Assembly (NCBI GenBank): GCA_016177775.1
Contig: JACOUQ010000032.1
Location: 82,791-146,790 of the forward strand
Direction of reading: 5' to 3'
Length of the DNA: 64,000 bases
DNA from: Geobacter sp.
Lineage (GTDB): Bacteria; Desulfobacterota; Desulfuromonadia; Geobacterales; Geobacteraceae
A model generated the notes under the pieces. The model saw only the letters and a list, made by a program, of their open reading frames with translations, was not told where the DNA came from and searched no databases. Positions 43,915 to 53,412 of this stretch are shown here, piece after piece (position 1 is the first letter of the stretch; every line of letters starts with the position of its first letter). The position numbers and the translations under genes were made by a program.

Positions 43915-46482
43915 ATGGACCTCAGCAAGAAACTTCACCGCTTCACCGTAGTCCCCTCCCTTTCTCCGGAACTCGCCGGATTGCAGAAGATCGCCTGCAA
44001 CCTCTGGTGGACCTGGGAGCCCGAAGCCATGGAGCTGTTCCGCAGGCTCGACCCCGACTTGTGGGAATCAACCCACCACAATCCGGTCGAGATGCTCGGC
44101 ATCCTCCAGCAGGCTAGCCTCGACAGCCTAGTGACCGATGAAGGATTCATGTCGCATCTTGCCATGGTGGAAGAGCGGCTTAACGAGTACATGGCGGGGA
44201 AAACCTGGTTTGACCGGAAAGCCAAACACTCCAGGGACTTCAGGGTCGCCTACTTCTCCATGGAGTTCGGCCTCCACGAGTCGATCCCGATTTATTCCGG
44301 CGGCCTTGGCATTCTTTCCGGCGACCACCTGAAATCGGCAAGCGATCTCGGGGTGCCGCTAGTGGGGGTCGGCCTGCTCTACCGGCAGGGGTACTTCCGG
44401 CAATACCTGAACATCGAGGGGTGGCAGCAGGAATTCTACCCGGAGAACGACTTCTACAATCTGCCGCTCCGCCTGGAACGGGATGAAAGCGGTACACCGG
44501 TTACCGTGGAGCTCGAGTTCCCCGGCCGCAAGGTCAAGTCCCGCATCTGGCACGTGCAGGTGGGGCGCATTCCCCTCTACCTTCTGGACACGAACCTGGA
44601 GGAGAACCTGCCGGAGGACCGGGAGATCACGGCCCAGCTCTACAGCGGCGACCAGGACATGCGGATCCGCCAGGAGATCGTGCTGGGGATCGGCGGGGTG
44701 CGGGCTCTGCACCTACTCGGCATCGACCCGACCGTCTGCCATATGAACGAGGGGCACGCAGCATTTCTCGCCCTGGAACGGCTCCGGCTCCTGATGGAGA
44801 AGAAGATCAGCTATGCCGAGGCACGGGAGATCGTCAAGGCCGGGAGCGTCTTCACCACCCACACGCCGGTGGAAGCCGGCATCGACCATTTCTATCCCGA
44901 TCTGGTCGAAAAATATCTCTCCCGCTACTACCGCAACCTCGGCCTCTCCCGCGACGACTTTCTCGCCCTGGGGCGCCACAACCCGCGCAACCCCCACGAA
45001 ACCTTCTGCATGGCGGTCCTGGCCCTGAAGCTTGCCGGTCATGCCAACGGCGTCAGCCAGCTGCATGGCGAGGTATCCCGCAAGATGTGGCGAGGGCTCT
45101 GGCCCGAGCTCCCTGAGGAGCACCTGCCGCTTACTTCCATCACCAACGGGGTGCACACCAAAACCTGGATGTCCCAGGAGATGACGGGGCTACTCGTCCG
45201 CTATCTCGGGCCGCGCTGGCTGGACGACACCACCGACCGCAACCTCTGGCGCCGCGTGGGCCGCATCCCGGACTCGGAGATCTGGCGAACCCACGAACGC
45301 TGCCGCGAACGACTGGTGGAATTCGCCCGCAAGCGCCTCCATGACCAGCTTTTCAAGGTAGGCGCAACGGCCAAGGAGATCGCCACCGCCGAGGAGGTGC
45401 TCGACCCGGAAATCCTCACCATCGGCTTTGCCCGCCGCTTCGCCACCTACAAGCGGGGCACGCTCCTTCTGCGCGATCCCGACCGTCTGGCCAGAATACT
45501 CAACCACCCGGACCGGCCCGTGCAGATCATCTTCGCCGGCAAGGCCCATCCCCAGGACCATGAGGGGAAAGAGTTGATCCGCCAGATCGTGCAGATATCC
45601 AAGGAGGAGCGGTTCCGGCACAGGATCGTATTCATCGAGGATTACGACATGGCCGTGGGCCGCCACCTGGCCCAGGGAGTGGACGTCTGGCTTAACACCC
45701 CGCGCCGCCCCTTGGAGGCGAGCGGCACCAGCGGCATGAAGGTGGCGTTCAACGGCGGCCTCAACATGAGCGTTCTGGACGGCTGGTGGTGCGAAGGATA
45801 CGATGTTAAGAAAAGCAATGGCTGGGCCATCGGCAGGGGAGAAGAGTATGGCGACATCGAGTACCAGAACGAGGTGGAGGGGCGCGCGACCTACGACCTG
45901 CTAGAAAAGGAGATCGCCCCCCTCTTCTATGACCGGGGGACCGACAACATCCCGCGTGGCTGGCTAGCCTGCATGAAGGCCTCGATTCAGAGCCTCTGCC
46001 CGGTTTTCAGCACTGACCGGATGGTGCACGAGTATACCGAGCGCTTCTATATCCCGGCCCACGAAGAGTTCGAACGGCTGTTGGCCGATGACATGGCCCT
46101 GGCTGTCGACCTCGCCCGCTGGAAGGTGGATATACACAGGCGCTGGCCCCAGATCCGCGTCGATGCCGTGGAAGCAGACGGAATCGAGGAGGTGGGTGTT
46201 GGCTCAAAGGTGCCTGTCTCTGCCAGGATTTTCATTGACGACATCCAGCTGAAGGATATAGCCGTGGAAGTATACTCCGGCGTGCTCGATTCCCGCGGCA
46301 ACATTGTCGGCGGCGAACTGGTGCCGCTCGACCAGGTGGAACATCTGGGGGACGGCAATTACCGCTTCAGCGGAGAGATCGAGTGTCGATTTTGCGGCAG
46401 GCACGGCTTCCTGGTGCGAGTAATTCCCCGGCACGGGGAGCTTGGCACTGTCTATGATCCCGGCTATCTTCTCTGGGGATGA
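43915..46482 (+). CDS. glgP: Alpha-glucan (glycogen/maltodextrin) phosphorylase
   Basis: The product is 855 residues, of the longer bacterial form. It starts with a DUF3417 domain (TVVPSLSPELAGLQKIACNLWWTWEP), then the phosphorylase fold: MEFGLHESIPIYSGGLGIL, CHMNEGHAAFLALERL, and the pyridoxal phosphate lysine at 609 in EASGTSGMKVAFNGG. It releases glucose 1-phosphate from stored glucan. Confidence 0.94.
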   Translation: MDLSKKLHRFTVVPSLSPELAGLQKIACNLWWTWEPEAMELFRRLDPDLWESTHHNPVEMLGILQQASLDSLVTDEGFMSHLAMVEERLNEYMAGKTWFDRKAKHSRDFRVAYFSMEFGLHESIPIYSGGLGILSGDHLKSASDLGVPLVGVGLLYRQGYFRQYLNIEGWQQEFYPENDFYNLPLRLERDESGTPVTVELEFPGRKVKSRIWHVQVGRIPLYLLDTNLEENLPEDREITAQLYSGDQDMRIRQEIVLGIGGVRALHLLGIDPTVCHMNEGHAAFLALERLRLLMEKKISYAEAREIVKAGSVFTTHTPVEAGIDHFYPDLVEKYLSRYYRNLGLSRDDFLALGRHNPRNPHETFCMAVLALKLAGHANGVSQLHGEVSRKMWRGLWPELPEEHLPLTSITNGVHTKTWMSQEMTGLLVRYLGPRWLDDTTDRNLWRRVGRIPDSEIWRTHERCRERLVEFARKRLHDQLFKVGATAKEIATAEEVLDPEILTIGFARRFATYKRGTLLLRDPDRLARILNHPDRPVQIIFAGKAHPQDHEGKELIRQIVQISKEERFRHRIVFIEDYDMAVGRHLAQGVDVWLNTPRRPLEASGTSGMKVAFNGGLNMSVLDGWWCEGYDVKKSNGWAIGRGEEYGDIEYQNEVEGRATYDLLEKEIAPLFYDRGTDNIPRGWLACMKASIQSLCPVFSTDRMVHEYTERFYIPAHEEFERLLADDMALAVDLARWKVDIHRRWPQIRVDAVEADGIEEVGVGSKVPVSARIFIDDIQLKDIAVEVYSGVLDSRGNIVGGELVPLDQVEHLGDGNYRFSGEIECRFCGRHGFLVRVIPRHGELGTVYDPGYLLWG

Positions 46483-46491
46483 ATATAGCGT

Positions 46492-46520
46492 TTGACTTTC
46501 GACTTTCCCTATCTTAATAT
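46492..46520 (+). promoter_or_regulatory. Sigma-70 promoter of the hexaheme cytochrome operon
   Basis: TTGACT (46492-46497), a 17-base spacer and TAATAT (46515-46520) lie directly behind the phosphorylase stop and 43 bases before the cytochrome start. Confidence 0.7.
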
Positions 46521-46562
46521 TCATTAGCCTGTTTTCGGATTTCCGGTCCACGGGGGAATGCT

Positions 46563-47357
46563 ATGAAACGTTTGTTCTTTGCCTTGCTGCTTACCGTCGT
46601 CTTCACAGGGATCACCTCGGCGCAGGGTGTCCGGCGCAAGCCGCAAGCCTATGAATACGGCCAGGTGATCATCAACAACTCCTCCTCCAGCGCCGGCCTT
46701 GCGCCGGTCACCTTCGACCACTGGATCCACCGCTCCAAGTTCACCTGCCGCCTCTGTCACGTGGATATCGGTTTTGCCATGAAGGCCGGCGTGACCGGCA
46801 TCAGGGCAGCCGACAACATGAAGGGACTCTACTGCGGCACCTGCCACAACGGAAAATACGAACACCAGGGGAAAAAGGTCTTCGAGGCCTGCTCCAGGGA
46901 TTTCAGCAGGGAAGACGGCAAGCGTTGTGAAAAGTGCCACTACAAGGGGCGCAACCCCCGCAAGGAACAGGACTTCCTCAAATTCGCCGAACGGATGCCC
47001 AAGGAGCGCTTTGGCAACGGGATCAACTGGGAAAAGGCCGAAGACCTGGGGTACATCAAGCCGATCGACTATCTCGAAGGCATTTCGGTAAAGCGCAAGC
47101 CGCTCCCGGTGCAGAAGGACTTCGCCATCGGCTCTGCAGTGGAAGGATTGCCCGACACCATCTTCTCCCACAAGAAACACACGGTCTGGAACGGCTGCGA
47201 GGTCTGCCATCCTGACATCTTTGTAGGTGTCAAGCGGGGTTCCAACAAGTACAGCATGCAGGACGTCTTCGAAGGTAAATACTGCGGGGTTTGCCATGTC
47301 TCCGTGGCTTTCCCCCTTACGGACTGCCAAAGATGCCACATAAAACCCGTTCAATAG
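46563..47357 (+). CDS. Hexaheme c-type cytochrome (two c7-like triheme domains), first paralogue
   Basis: The product is 264 residues. A signal peptide (1-20) is followed by six CxxCH sites: CRLCH, CGTCH, CEKCH, CEVCH, CGVCH and CQRCH, as two triheme blocks. Each block has FxHWxH or FSHKKH at the start and a YCG(V/T)CH core. A GNGINWEKAEDLGYI stretch parts them. It is probably periplasmic or outer-membrane associated. The next gene overlaps its end by 25 bases and encodes a close paralogue. Confidence 0.9.
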   Translation: MKRLFFALLLTVVFTGITSAQGVRRKPQAYEYGQVIINNSSSSAGLAPVTFDHWIHRSKFTCRLCHVDIGFAMKAGVTGIRAADNMKGLYCGTCHNGKYEHQGKKVFEACSRDFSREDGKRCEKCHYKGRNPRKEQDFLKFAERMPKERFGNGINWEKAEDLGYIKPIDYLEGISVKRKPLPVQKDFAIGSAVEGLPDTIFSHKKHTVWNGCEVCHPDIFVGVKRGSNKYSMQDVFEGKYCGVCHVSVAFPLTDCQRCHIKPVQ

Positions 47358-48115
47358 CCGTTATTCGAGGAGTTGTGGGGGGCTGCCTGCTAATTGCTGC
47401 CGAGGCTCTCGCCGCACCGGTCTTCGATCTGCCGCCGGTGGCTCCTCCGGATCAGTATGGCAACATCCTGATCGACCGGCGCGCAACTCAGAAAGGGGTC
47501 AAGCCGGTCTCCTTTTCCCACTGGAGCCACAGGCTGCGCTTCACCTGCCGTGTCTGCCACACCGAGCTCGGTTTCACCATGAAGGTCAACACCTCCGAGA
47601 TCACCGAGGCGGAAAACAAGGCCGGGAAATACTGCGGCGCCTGCCATAACGGCCGGATTGCCTTCAGCCAGAAGGAGTGCGGCCGCTGCCACAACAACGA
47701 CATCGCCTACGGCTCCGAAAAGTTCGATCTCTTCATGGAAAACCCGTTCCCGCGCACTCCTTTTGGCGACGGGATCAACTGGGTCGAAGCCCTGCGCACC
47801 GGGATGATAAACCCCCGTACCTACCTGAAGACAAAATCCAAGGACATCGTCTTCGAGAAGACCCTCACCATCGAATCCGGATGGAGCATCATCTCGCCAT
47901 CGATCTTCCCCCATCGGGCACATATCCAGTGGCTTGATTGCAGCACCTGCCACCCCGATCTGTTCAATATCAAGCTGAAGAGCACCAAGGCTTTCACCAT
48001 GTCCAACATCCTCAAGGGGGATTTCTGCGGCGTCTGCCACCTGACCGTGGCATTCCCGATGAATGACTGCATGCGCTGCCATCCGGGAATCAGCGAAGAC
48101 AAGGGGGGACAATGA
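47333..48115 (+). CDS. Hexaheme c-type cytochrome, second paralogue
   Basis: The product is 260 residues from ATG 47333, inside the end of the first cytochrome; GTG 47375 would leave too short a signal. Residues 1-28 form the signal (ending EALAA). Six haem sites follow: CRVCH, CGACH, CGRCH, CSTCH, CGVCH and CMRCH. It shares FSHWSHRLRFTCRVCH and FGDGINWVEALRTG with its neighbour, so the pair arose by duplication. Confidence 0.9.
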   Translation: MPHKTRSIAVIRGVVGGCLLIAAEALAAPVFDLPPVAPPDQYGNILIDRRATQKGVKPVSFSHWSHRLRFTCRVCHTELGFTMKVNTSEITEAENKAGKYCGACHNGRIAFSQKECGRCHNNDIAYGSEKFDLFMENPFPRTPFGDGINWVEALRTGMINPRTYLKTKSKDIVFEKTLTIESGWSIISPSIFPHRAHIQWLDCSTCHPDLFNIKLKSTKAFTMSNILKGDFCGVCHLTVAFPMNDCMRCHPGISEDKGGQ

Positions 48116-48456
48116 TGCGTGGAATGCGGGCATTGCCTGTGGTGATTGCGCTTGCGGCAACGGCTGTGTTTATGCACGTTGTCGATGGCTCCGGCGGAGT
48201 GTCACAGTCAACCGAGGCATGGGCAGAGGAGAATTGGAAGGGAGAGTTCGACGATATCTGCTCCAAGACCGACGGGGCAATGGAGAGCGCCAAGGAGGAG
48301 TTGCAAATCCTCATCACCCGCTGCGACAAGCTCAAACCGCAACTTGAAAAGCTCGACGAAGCCCCGCGCAAGGTCTACATGAAACGGCTCAAGATGGCGC
48401 ACGACCTTTACCAGTATGTCCTTGACAGCAAAAACGCCAAGGAGGAGGGGAAGTAA
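48112..48456 (+). CDS. Small exported protein coupled to the hexaheme cytochromes
   Basis: The product is 114 residues, with ATG 48112 overlapping the previous stop (ATGA). A signal peptide (about 1-26) leads to a helical domain with a single pair of cysteines at about 50 and 70 (DDICSKTD, TRCDKLKPQLEKL) and a long amphipathic helix. I do not recognise a family. Its coupling to the two cytochromes suggests an assembly or partner protein. A terminator follows. Confidence 0.65.
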   Translation: MMRGMRALPVVIALAATAVFMHVVDGSGGVSQSTEAWAEENWKGEFDDICSKTDGAMESAKEELQILITRCDKLKPQLEKLDEAPRKVYMKRLKMAHDLYQYVLDSKNAKEEGK

Positions 48457-48491
48457 GGGCATACCTTACCTGGACATAACGCATTTATAAG

Positions 48492-48520
48492 AAAAGGCGG
48501 GACATCGTGCCCGCCTTTTT
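48492..48520 (+). terminator. Terminator of the hexaheme cytochrome operon
   Basis: AAAAGGCGGG, an eight-base loop, CCCGCCTTTTT. It can also act on the opposite strand. Confidence 0.88.
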
Positions 48521-48530
48521 CATTGAAGGT

Positions 48531-48588
48531 GTAGGGATATTCCTTGCGGGTATCCTGCCTGGCGGGCACCCGCAAGGAGTGCCCCTAC
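48531..48588. repeat. REPIN-type double hairpin between convergent operons
   Basis: GTAG-GGATA...TATCC and GGGCAC...GTGCCC-CTAC, whose loops (CCTTGCGGG and CCCGCAAGG) are complementary. The first stem is weaker (GGATA) but remains paired by compensated change. Confidence 0.78.
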
Positions 48589-48600
48589 AACAACCCTCAA

Positions 48601-49257
48601 TTATTTCTGTACCCACCGGCCGTTCGGCAATTGTATCCACCACCCCGGCCTGGCGTCCTCCCGCTTGTTTTCCGCGTAGACCGTGGCCGACTTCTTCAGC
48701 GCCACCGCCAGGGTTTCCTTGGTTTCCTTCTGTTTCGTTACCTTTAGAGTGGCCTTGGCCATCCCGGTGATTACGGCCTTGCGGTTGGCGTTTTCCGCGT
48801 CCACAACCCCCTGCTGGTCGCCGAGCTTCGCCTTGTCACGCACTACCACCTGACCGGTATTCCCTTCACCGACAGCCCCTTTATCGCGCAGGGCGTTCAG
48901 AAGCGGCAGGCGCTTTTTCATCTCCTCGTATGCCTTCACCACCTCCGGCATGCTTGCCGTCTCGACGGCGATTTCGTCAGAGCTTTCCTGGGCGCACGCC
49001 TCGGGCACCAGAGAGAAGGCCAGGAGGCTGCGCAGGACGCGCCCCTCCCGCTTCGGCTCCCCTTCCTTCGGCTCCTCCGCCGGCGGGGTCTGCCCCTCTG
49101 CCGGCTTCTCCCCTTCCTTCAGCAGGAGGTCATCCAGCGACTTGTATGCCTTCTTCACGTCCTTTTCCGGAAAATAGACATTGACCGTGATGCTGACGCA
49201 AGAGACGAGCAGGGCACAGAGCAGGGCCATGAGACACTTTACCGGCGACGGTTTCAT
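48601..49257 (-). CDS. Lipoprotein combining YnbE-like start and YdbL-like (DUF1318) domain
   Basis: The product is 218 residues. ATG 49257 has GGAGG upstream. LVSC with Cys20 is a lipobox. ITVNVYF directly after it resembles the strand of the small lipoprotein YnbE. A proline/glutamate-rich linker (50-80) is followed by a DUF1318/YdbL-type domain ending PGWWIQLPNGRWVQK, which matches the YdbL end pattern. In E. coli the AsmA-like YdbH, YnbE and YdbL act together in lipid transport. Here the AsmA-like gene lies directly upstream in the same direction, so one protein may carry both small-partner functions. Confidence 0.65.
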   Translation of the reverse strand: MKPSPVKCLMALLCALLVSCVSITVNVYFPEKDVKKAYKSLDDLLLKEGEKPAEGQTPPAEEPKEGEPKREGRVLRSLLAFSLVPEACAQESSDEIAVETASMPEVVKAYEEMKKRLPLLNALRDKGAVGEGNTGQVVVRDKAKLGDQQGVVDAENANRKAVITGMAKATLKVTKQKETKETLAVALKKSATVYAENKREDARPGWWIQLPNGRWVQK

Positions 49258-49321
49258 CTGTTCCTCCACCAATTGGTTTTGTTGAACTATATCACAACCG
49301 ACCACGGCTTGCAGTGAAATG

Positions 49322-52300
49322 TCATTTTTCGAGCCAGTCGAACTTCGGCTCTACACCCTTCTCCTCTTCCCCCTTGACCGCCTTCCCCCGCGCGGCCGCT
49401 TCCCTGACCGCTTCCACCAGGTGCATCAGGGCGATGCGGTTCTGCACCGGCGCCACTGTAACGCTCAGATCGCGGTGGCCGAACAGGTTGGTGTGGGAGA
49501 TATCGAGCTTCTGGAAGGTCAGGTAGCCATTTTCCAGGTAGGCACTGATGTCCCCCCGGTCATAGGGGCGATCGTCGCGGAAGAAAAAGCCCCGTAGTTT
49601 CTTGCCGGCCAGCTTTTGCAGAAACTCCCGGCTGACCAGCATCTTTTCATCTTTGGTGCTGCGGGTCCAGAGCTCCACGAACCCGGTGATCCCCTCCACG
49701 CCTTTGCCCTTGCCAAGGATGCTCACTACGCCGTCCATCTTTCCGGTTAGGTAACCCTTTATATTCGGGAAGGCGTTGCAGAACTCCCGCAGGCTGAGGC
49801 TGTCCAGGAGGAGGTCCGCGCCATATTCAAAAGGCTTGCCGGCCAGGAGGTGCCCCCTGCCGGTGAGGCGACCCTGGTAGAGCTCCGCATCCAGCGCGGC
49901 AAGCTCAAGGACGCCATCACCTGCACGACCGGTCAAGCGGATATTCTCCACAAGGAGCGGGCCAAAGCGGAGCTTCTCGATGACGAACTGCTCCCCTTCG
50001 GGACGGCTCGATCTCAGCATTCCCCGAAGCCTGTCGTAATTTTCCCGCGAGAAGGGGGGCATCTTGTCCGGGCGGCGACCTTCTTCGCCGGAGAGGTCGA
50101 AAGAGAACGGCATCCGTCCTGCGACATTGGAGATTGAGAGCTTCTGTGAACTATTTACCAGTCGGCCCTCCGCAAGAGAGAGTACCCCCTCCAGCAGCGC
50201 CTTTTTCCCTTGCAGGCGCAGCGCCCCTGTCGCCTCAACGCTCCCCGCCCCTTCCGCCTCCTGGAGAAACCGGGGGAGGAGGTTAACATAAGCATCCAGC
50301 AGGCTCTCGATCCTTGCGGGCGCAATGCTCACGGCCATTGATCCCTTCCGGCCGGCAGTGGCGACATCGGCTATCTCCCCGCTGAAGATGGCGGAAAGGC
50401 CGCCCGGCGCTGACATGCGGCCGTCGGCTATCCGGAGCGCAGCATTACGGTAAGCGATCTTCGCCCCCCCATTCACCCCCTGCAGGCTTCTCCCCTCCCG
50501 CACCTTCAGGGCTACCCCTTCCACCGCCGCTTCTCCTGAGACATTCAGCCCTGTCTCCCGTGCATGGCTGCCGCTGAAAGCCATTGTGATCCTGCCATCG
50601 GTGACCCGTTCCCCGCTACGGCCAGGGGCGGCATGGACAAGGATATTGGCCCGCAGCTGCTTAAGGTCGGCGCTGAACGTGACCTTGCGCTGCGGCGAGA
50701 AGGGGTCGACCTGCACGAGGGAGGTCACGCTCCCATCCGCCACCTTCCCCCCGATCTCCGCCCTCACCCCTTCCCGACCGCATTCCAGACGGCAGGACAA
50801 GGTCCCGGCCTTTTTCTCTCCCAGAAAAAGGCTGGCCGTAAAGGCGCCGGAGCCGTCTAGCCGTCTAGCTTTTCCGTCTGTAAGGAGCGCTGTGGAGAGG
50901 GTGCCGGCAATATCGTACAAGGCGACATTCGGCATGCTCACCGAAATCCCCTTTCCGGCAAAATTCAACGGGACCCTTCGGCCTTCGGCCGATTGCGTGA
51001 TTTGCGGCAATTCCCCGTGCAGTTCATCGAAACCGACGCCTGCCTTGCCGAAGCGGATCTTTCCTTTCCCGGCTGAAACTTGACGGTTGAGAATGTGCAG
51101 ATCGGAAACGGCATCGAATGGTGTACTGTCAAAGGTCCCGCCACTTCCCTGGATATTTGCCTCACCCGTCAGGTTATCCCCTTTCTTGCCCATCCGCCCC
51201 GTGAGCCGGCCCTCCTTTAACGTTACTGAGTGCCCATTGAGCGTTCCCCCAAGGTTACGGAGGGTGATACCGGATTCGCAGCGGATGTCCCTGACAGGGT
51301 GACTGCCGCTGAACACCGCATTGAGGGCGATGGTGCCCGAGGCGATCTCCATGCCGTCCCGTTGCAGGTACGGCCTCAGGACCCGCAGCGGCGTCTCGGG
51401 CACGATGAGCTTCCCGTTCAAGGGGACGACAGCGTCAGGGCGATACAGAAGCCTCCCTTCCAGGGGTATGCCGTTAATGGCGGCCTTGAGTGACGACACC
51501 CCGGCGCTGATCAGCCTGAACCGTTCGGTGAACCGGCTCGCAAGCCTTGCTTCGAGGCGCTCCAGCATCGGCTTCCCACCGCTCCGCGCCGTAGCCAGCT
51601 TCCCGCCGATCCGCCAGCCGTCCCCCTCCCTTTCGAGGAGAATGTCGCCATTCACGCCGCTTGCCAGGAGCCGGTCCCTCCGTGTCACGGCAATGTCCCG
51701 CAGAACCAGGGAGCCGCTTCCCGCACTGATACCGCTCCGGTCCCCGGCCAGATGAACGCCGGGGAGGCTTACCACCCCTCTGACACTCGTGTCCTTTCGT
51801 TGCAGCAGGGTCACTTCAGCCAGAGGAATCGGCGATGCGGAAATATCGGCAGTGAACGAACGGAGACTTCTGACCTTTTCCATGGTAACAGCGGCCTGGA
51901 GCCTGACGAGGTTGTTGACCGAAAGGAGACACTGCTCCAGGCGGGCGACGTCTCTCCGCAGATGATAGCTACCGGCGAACGAGAGGGAGGCAGCTATGGG
52001 GATGGCTTCCGTTCCCTCCTGAAATTGCACGTCCTTGCCGGATGCCTTCCCGGCAAAATGGAGCATCCCATCCTGAAGCTTCAGCTGAAGGAACAGCTCT
52101 GCCATACCCCGATCAATCTTGAGGCGGGGGGATTTCAGACGGGAGGCCAGGGAGCGCAAGGCATAGGATGGGGAATGGATCTTCAGATCGAGAGAGGGAG
52201 AATCGCCGGAGCGGGCTGTCCCGTCAACCTGGAACGGATTGCCGTTGGCGTCCCTGAATCCCAGGTTCAGACGACTCTCCGCGCTCCCCTTAGTGGCTAG

Positions 52301-52840
52301 ATCGCGCAGATCGAGGGAAATCCGCCGGAAAGGGACCCGGTCAACGGACAACTCCCCTTCCTCTATCCTGAGCGCGGCTATGCGGACCTCCCGGGCCGGT
52401 TTCCTGGCGGGGGGCCGCCTGAGCAGGGGGGCAAAATTCCAATGTCCCCTTCCGTCCCTGGCGAGGGAGAGATGCAAACCGGAAAGGGCTATGGAGCGAA
52501 AATTCCGGGAACCACCGATGAGCGCCACCCAGTCGGGCGCGACGTCAATCCTGTGGATTACAAGGAGGGGGGCTCCTTTGAATCCTGCCGGATTGGCAAT
52601 GGTAATACCGTAGGCGTGAATACTGCCGCCGTCCATGGCAATCTGTGACACCGTAGTCGGCAGCCCCAACTGGCGGGAAAGAAGGCGGGAAGCCTGCGAA
52701 GCGGCCCAGGGGGTGGATATGTAGATTTTCAGCAGGAAATAGGCGGCCAGGGAAAGGAGCACGAGCACTGCAGCCAGCGCCTTCAGTATTGCTTTCATCC
52801 TGCCGGAATGTATCAAGAATTTTGCAGGGGGGGGCGTCAT
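49322..52840 (-). CDS. Large AsmA/YdbH-like envelope protein
   Basis: The product is 1172 residues. ATG 52840 has GGGAGG seven bases upstream; ATG 52798 (MKAILKALAAV) is an alternative without one. One membrane helix near 20-40 anchors a very long beta-rich periplasmic region of AsmA/YdbH/TamB character. Such proteins form hydrophobic grooves that move phospholipid between membranes. The YnbE/YdbL-like lipoprotein follows 64 bases later, as in the ydbH-ynbE-ydbL group. The C-terminus ends in a charged stretch (EEEKGVEPKFDWLEK). Confidence 0.7.
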   Translation of the reverse strand: MTPPPAKFLIHSGRMKAILKALAAVLVLLSLAAYFLLKIYISTPWAASQASRLLSRQLGLPTTVSQIAMDGGSIHAYGITIANPAGFKGAPLLVIHRIDVAPDWVALIGGSRNFRSIALSGLHLSLARDGRGHWNFAPLLRRPPARKPAREVRIAALRIEEGELSVDRVPFRRISLDLRDLATKGSAESRLNLGFRDANGNPFQVDGTARSGDSPSLDLKIHSPSYALRSLASRLKSPRLKIDRGMAELFLQLKLQDGMLHFAGKASGKDVQFQEGTEAIPIAASLSFAGSYHLRRDVARLEQCLLSVNNLVRLQAAVTMEKVRSLRSFTADISASPIPLAEVTLLQRKDTSVRGVVSLPGVHLAGDRSGISAGSGSLVLRDIAVTRRDRLLASGVNGDILLEREGDGWRIGGKLATARSGGKPMLERLEARLASRFTERFRLISAGVSSLKAAINGIPLEGRLLYRPDAVVPLNGKLIVPETPLRVLRPYLQRDGMEIASGTIALNAVFSGSHPVRDIRCESGITLRNLGGTLNGHSVTLKEGRLTGRMGKKGDNLTGEANIQGSGGTFDSTPFDAVSDLHILNRQVSAGKGKIRFGKAGVGFDELHGELPQITQSAEGRRVPLNFAGKGISVSMPNVALYDIAGTLSTALLTDGKARRLDGSGAFTASLFLGEKKAGTLSCRLECGREGVRAEIGGKVADGSVTSLVQVDPFSPQRKVTFSADLKQLRANILVHAAPGRSGERVTDGRITMAFSGSHARETGLNVSGEAAVEGVALKVREGRSLQGVNGGAKIAYRNAALRIADGRMSAPGGLSAIFSGEIADVATAGRKGSMAVSIAPARIESLLDAYVNLLPRFLQEAEGAGSVEATGALRLQGKKALLEGVLSLAEGRLVNSSQKLSISNVAGRMPFSFDLSGEEGRRPDKMPPFSRENYDRLRGMLRSSRPEGEQFVIEKLRFGPLLVENIRLTGRAGDGVLELAALDAELYQGRLTGRGHLLAGKPFEYGADLLLDSLSLREFCNAFPNIKGYLTGKMDGVVSILGKGKGVEGITGFVELWTRSTKDEKMLVSREFLQKLAGKKLRGFFFRDDRPYDRGDISAYLENGYLTFQKLDISHTNLFGHRDLSVTVAPVQNRIALMHLVEAVREAAARGKAVKGEEEKGVEPKFDWLEK

Positions 52841-52900
52841 GCCGCGTCCTCCCGTCAAATATCTGAATCTGGGGAGTTAAATGGCTCCGCGAAGGAGTCA

Positions 52901-52930
52901 AAAAAAAAGCCCCGCGTGAGCGGGGCTTTT
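52901..52930 (-). terminator. Terminator of the HU gene
   Basis: On the minus strand AAGCCCCGCTCACGCGGGGCTT is followed by a run of T residues, 18 bases after the HU stop. Confidence 0.88.
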
Positions 52931-52948
52931 CGTCCGGTTGCCCGTCGC

Positions 52949-53230
52949 TTACTTCTTCTTGGCAACGGCGTCTTTGAGAGCCTTGCCAGGACGGAACTTC
53001 GGCACTTTGGCAGCGGCAATCTTGATTTCCTTGCCGGTCTGCGGGTTGCGGCCGGTGCGAGCCTTGCGCTGGGCTACTTCGAAGCTGCCGAAGCCGACCA
53101 GTGTTACCCGGTCACCTTTGCGCAGTGCGTCGCTTACAGCTGAGATGAGGGAGTTGACAGCTTTCTCGGCTGCGGCCTTGGTCAGTTTGGAAGATTTCGC
53201 TACTGCTTCCACGAGTTCTGCTTTAGTCAT
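52949..53230 (-). CDS. hup: HU-family DNA-binding protein
   Basis: The product is 93 residues. It starts [14 protein letters not shown] and has the conserved arm [28 protein letters not shown] bends and compacts DNA in the nucleoid. AAGGAGG precedes the start. It has its own promoter and terminator. Confidence 0.94.
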   Translation of the reverse strand: MTKAELVEAVAKSSKLTKAAAEKAVNSLISAVSDALRKGDRVTLVGFGSFEVAQRKARTGRNPQTGKEIKIAAAKVPKFRPGKALKDAVAKKK

Positions 53231-53273
53231 ACTGTGGTTCCTCCTTGTAAAGGATTGTAAATTAACGATCTAT

Positions 53274-53301
53274 ACTATAGCGAGAAAATTCTTGATTGCA
53301 A
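53274..53301 (-). promoter_or_regulatory. Promoter of the HU gene
   Basis: On the minus strand TTGCAA (53301-53296), 16 bases and TATAGT (53279-53274), about 45 bases before the start. Confidence 0.65.
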
Positions 53302-53412
53302 GCCATTTTGCAAAAAAAAAATTGCTAGACCCCATATTTTTACGGTACTCAGGAGGATCAGGGGTGTTCAAAACCTGATAAGCCACCATATAACTATTCA
53401 ATTTATAAGGGG

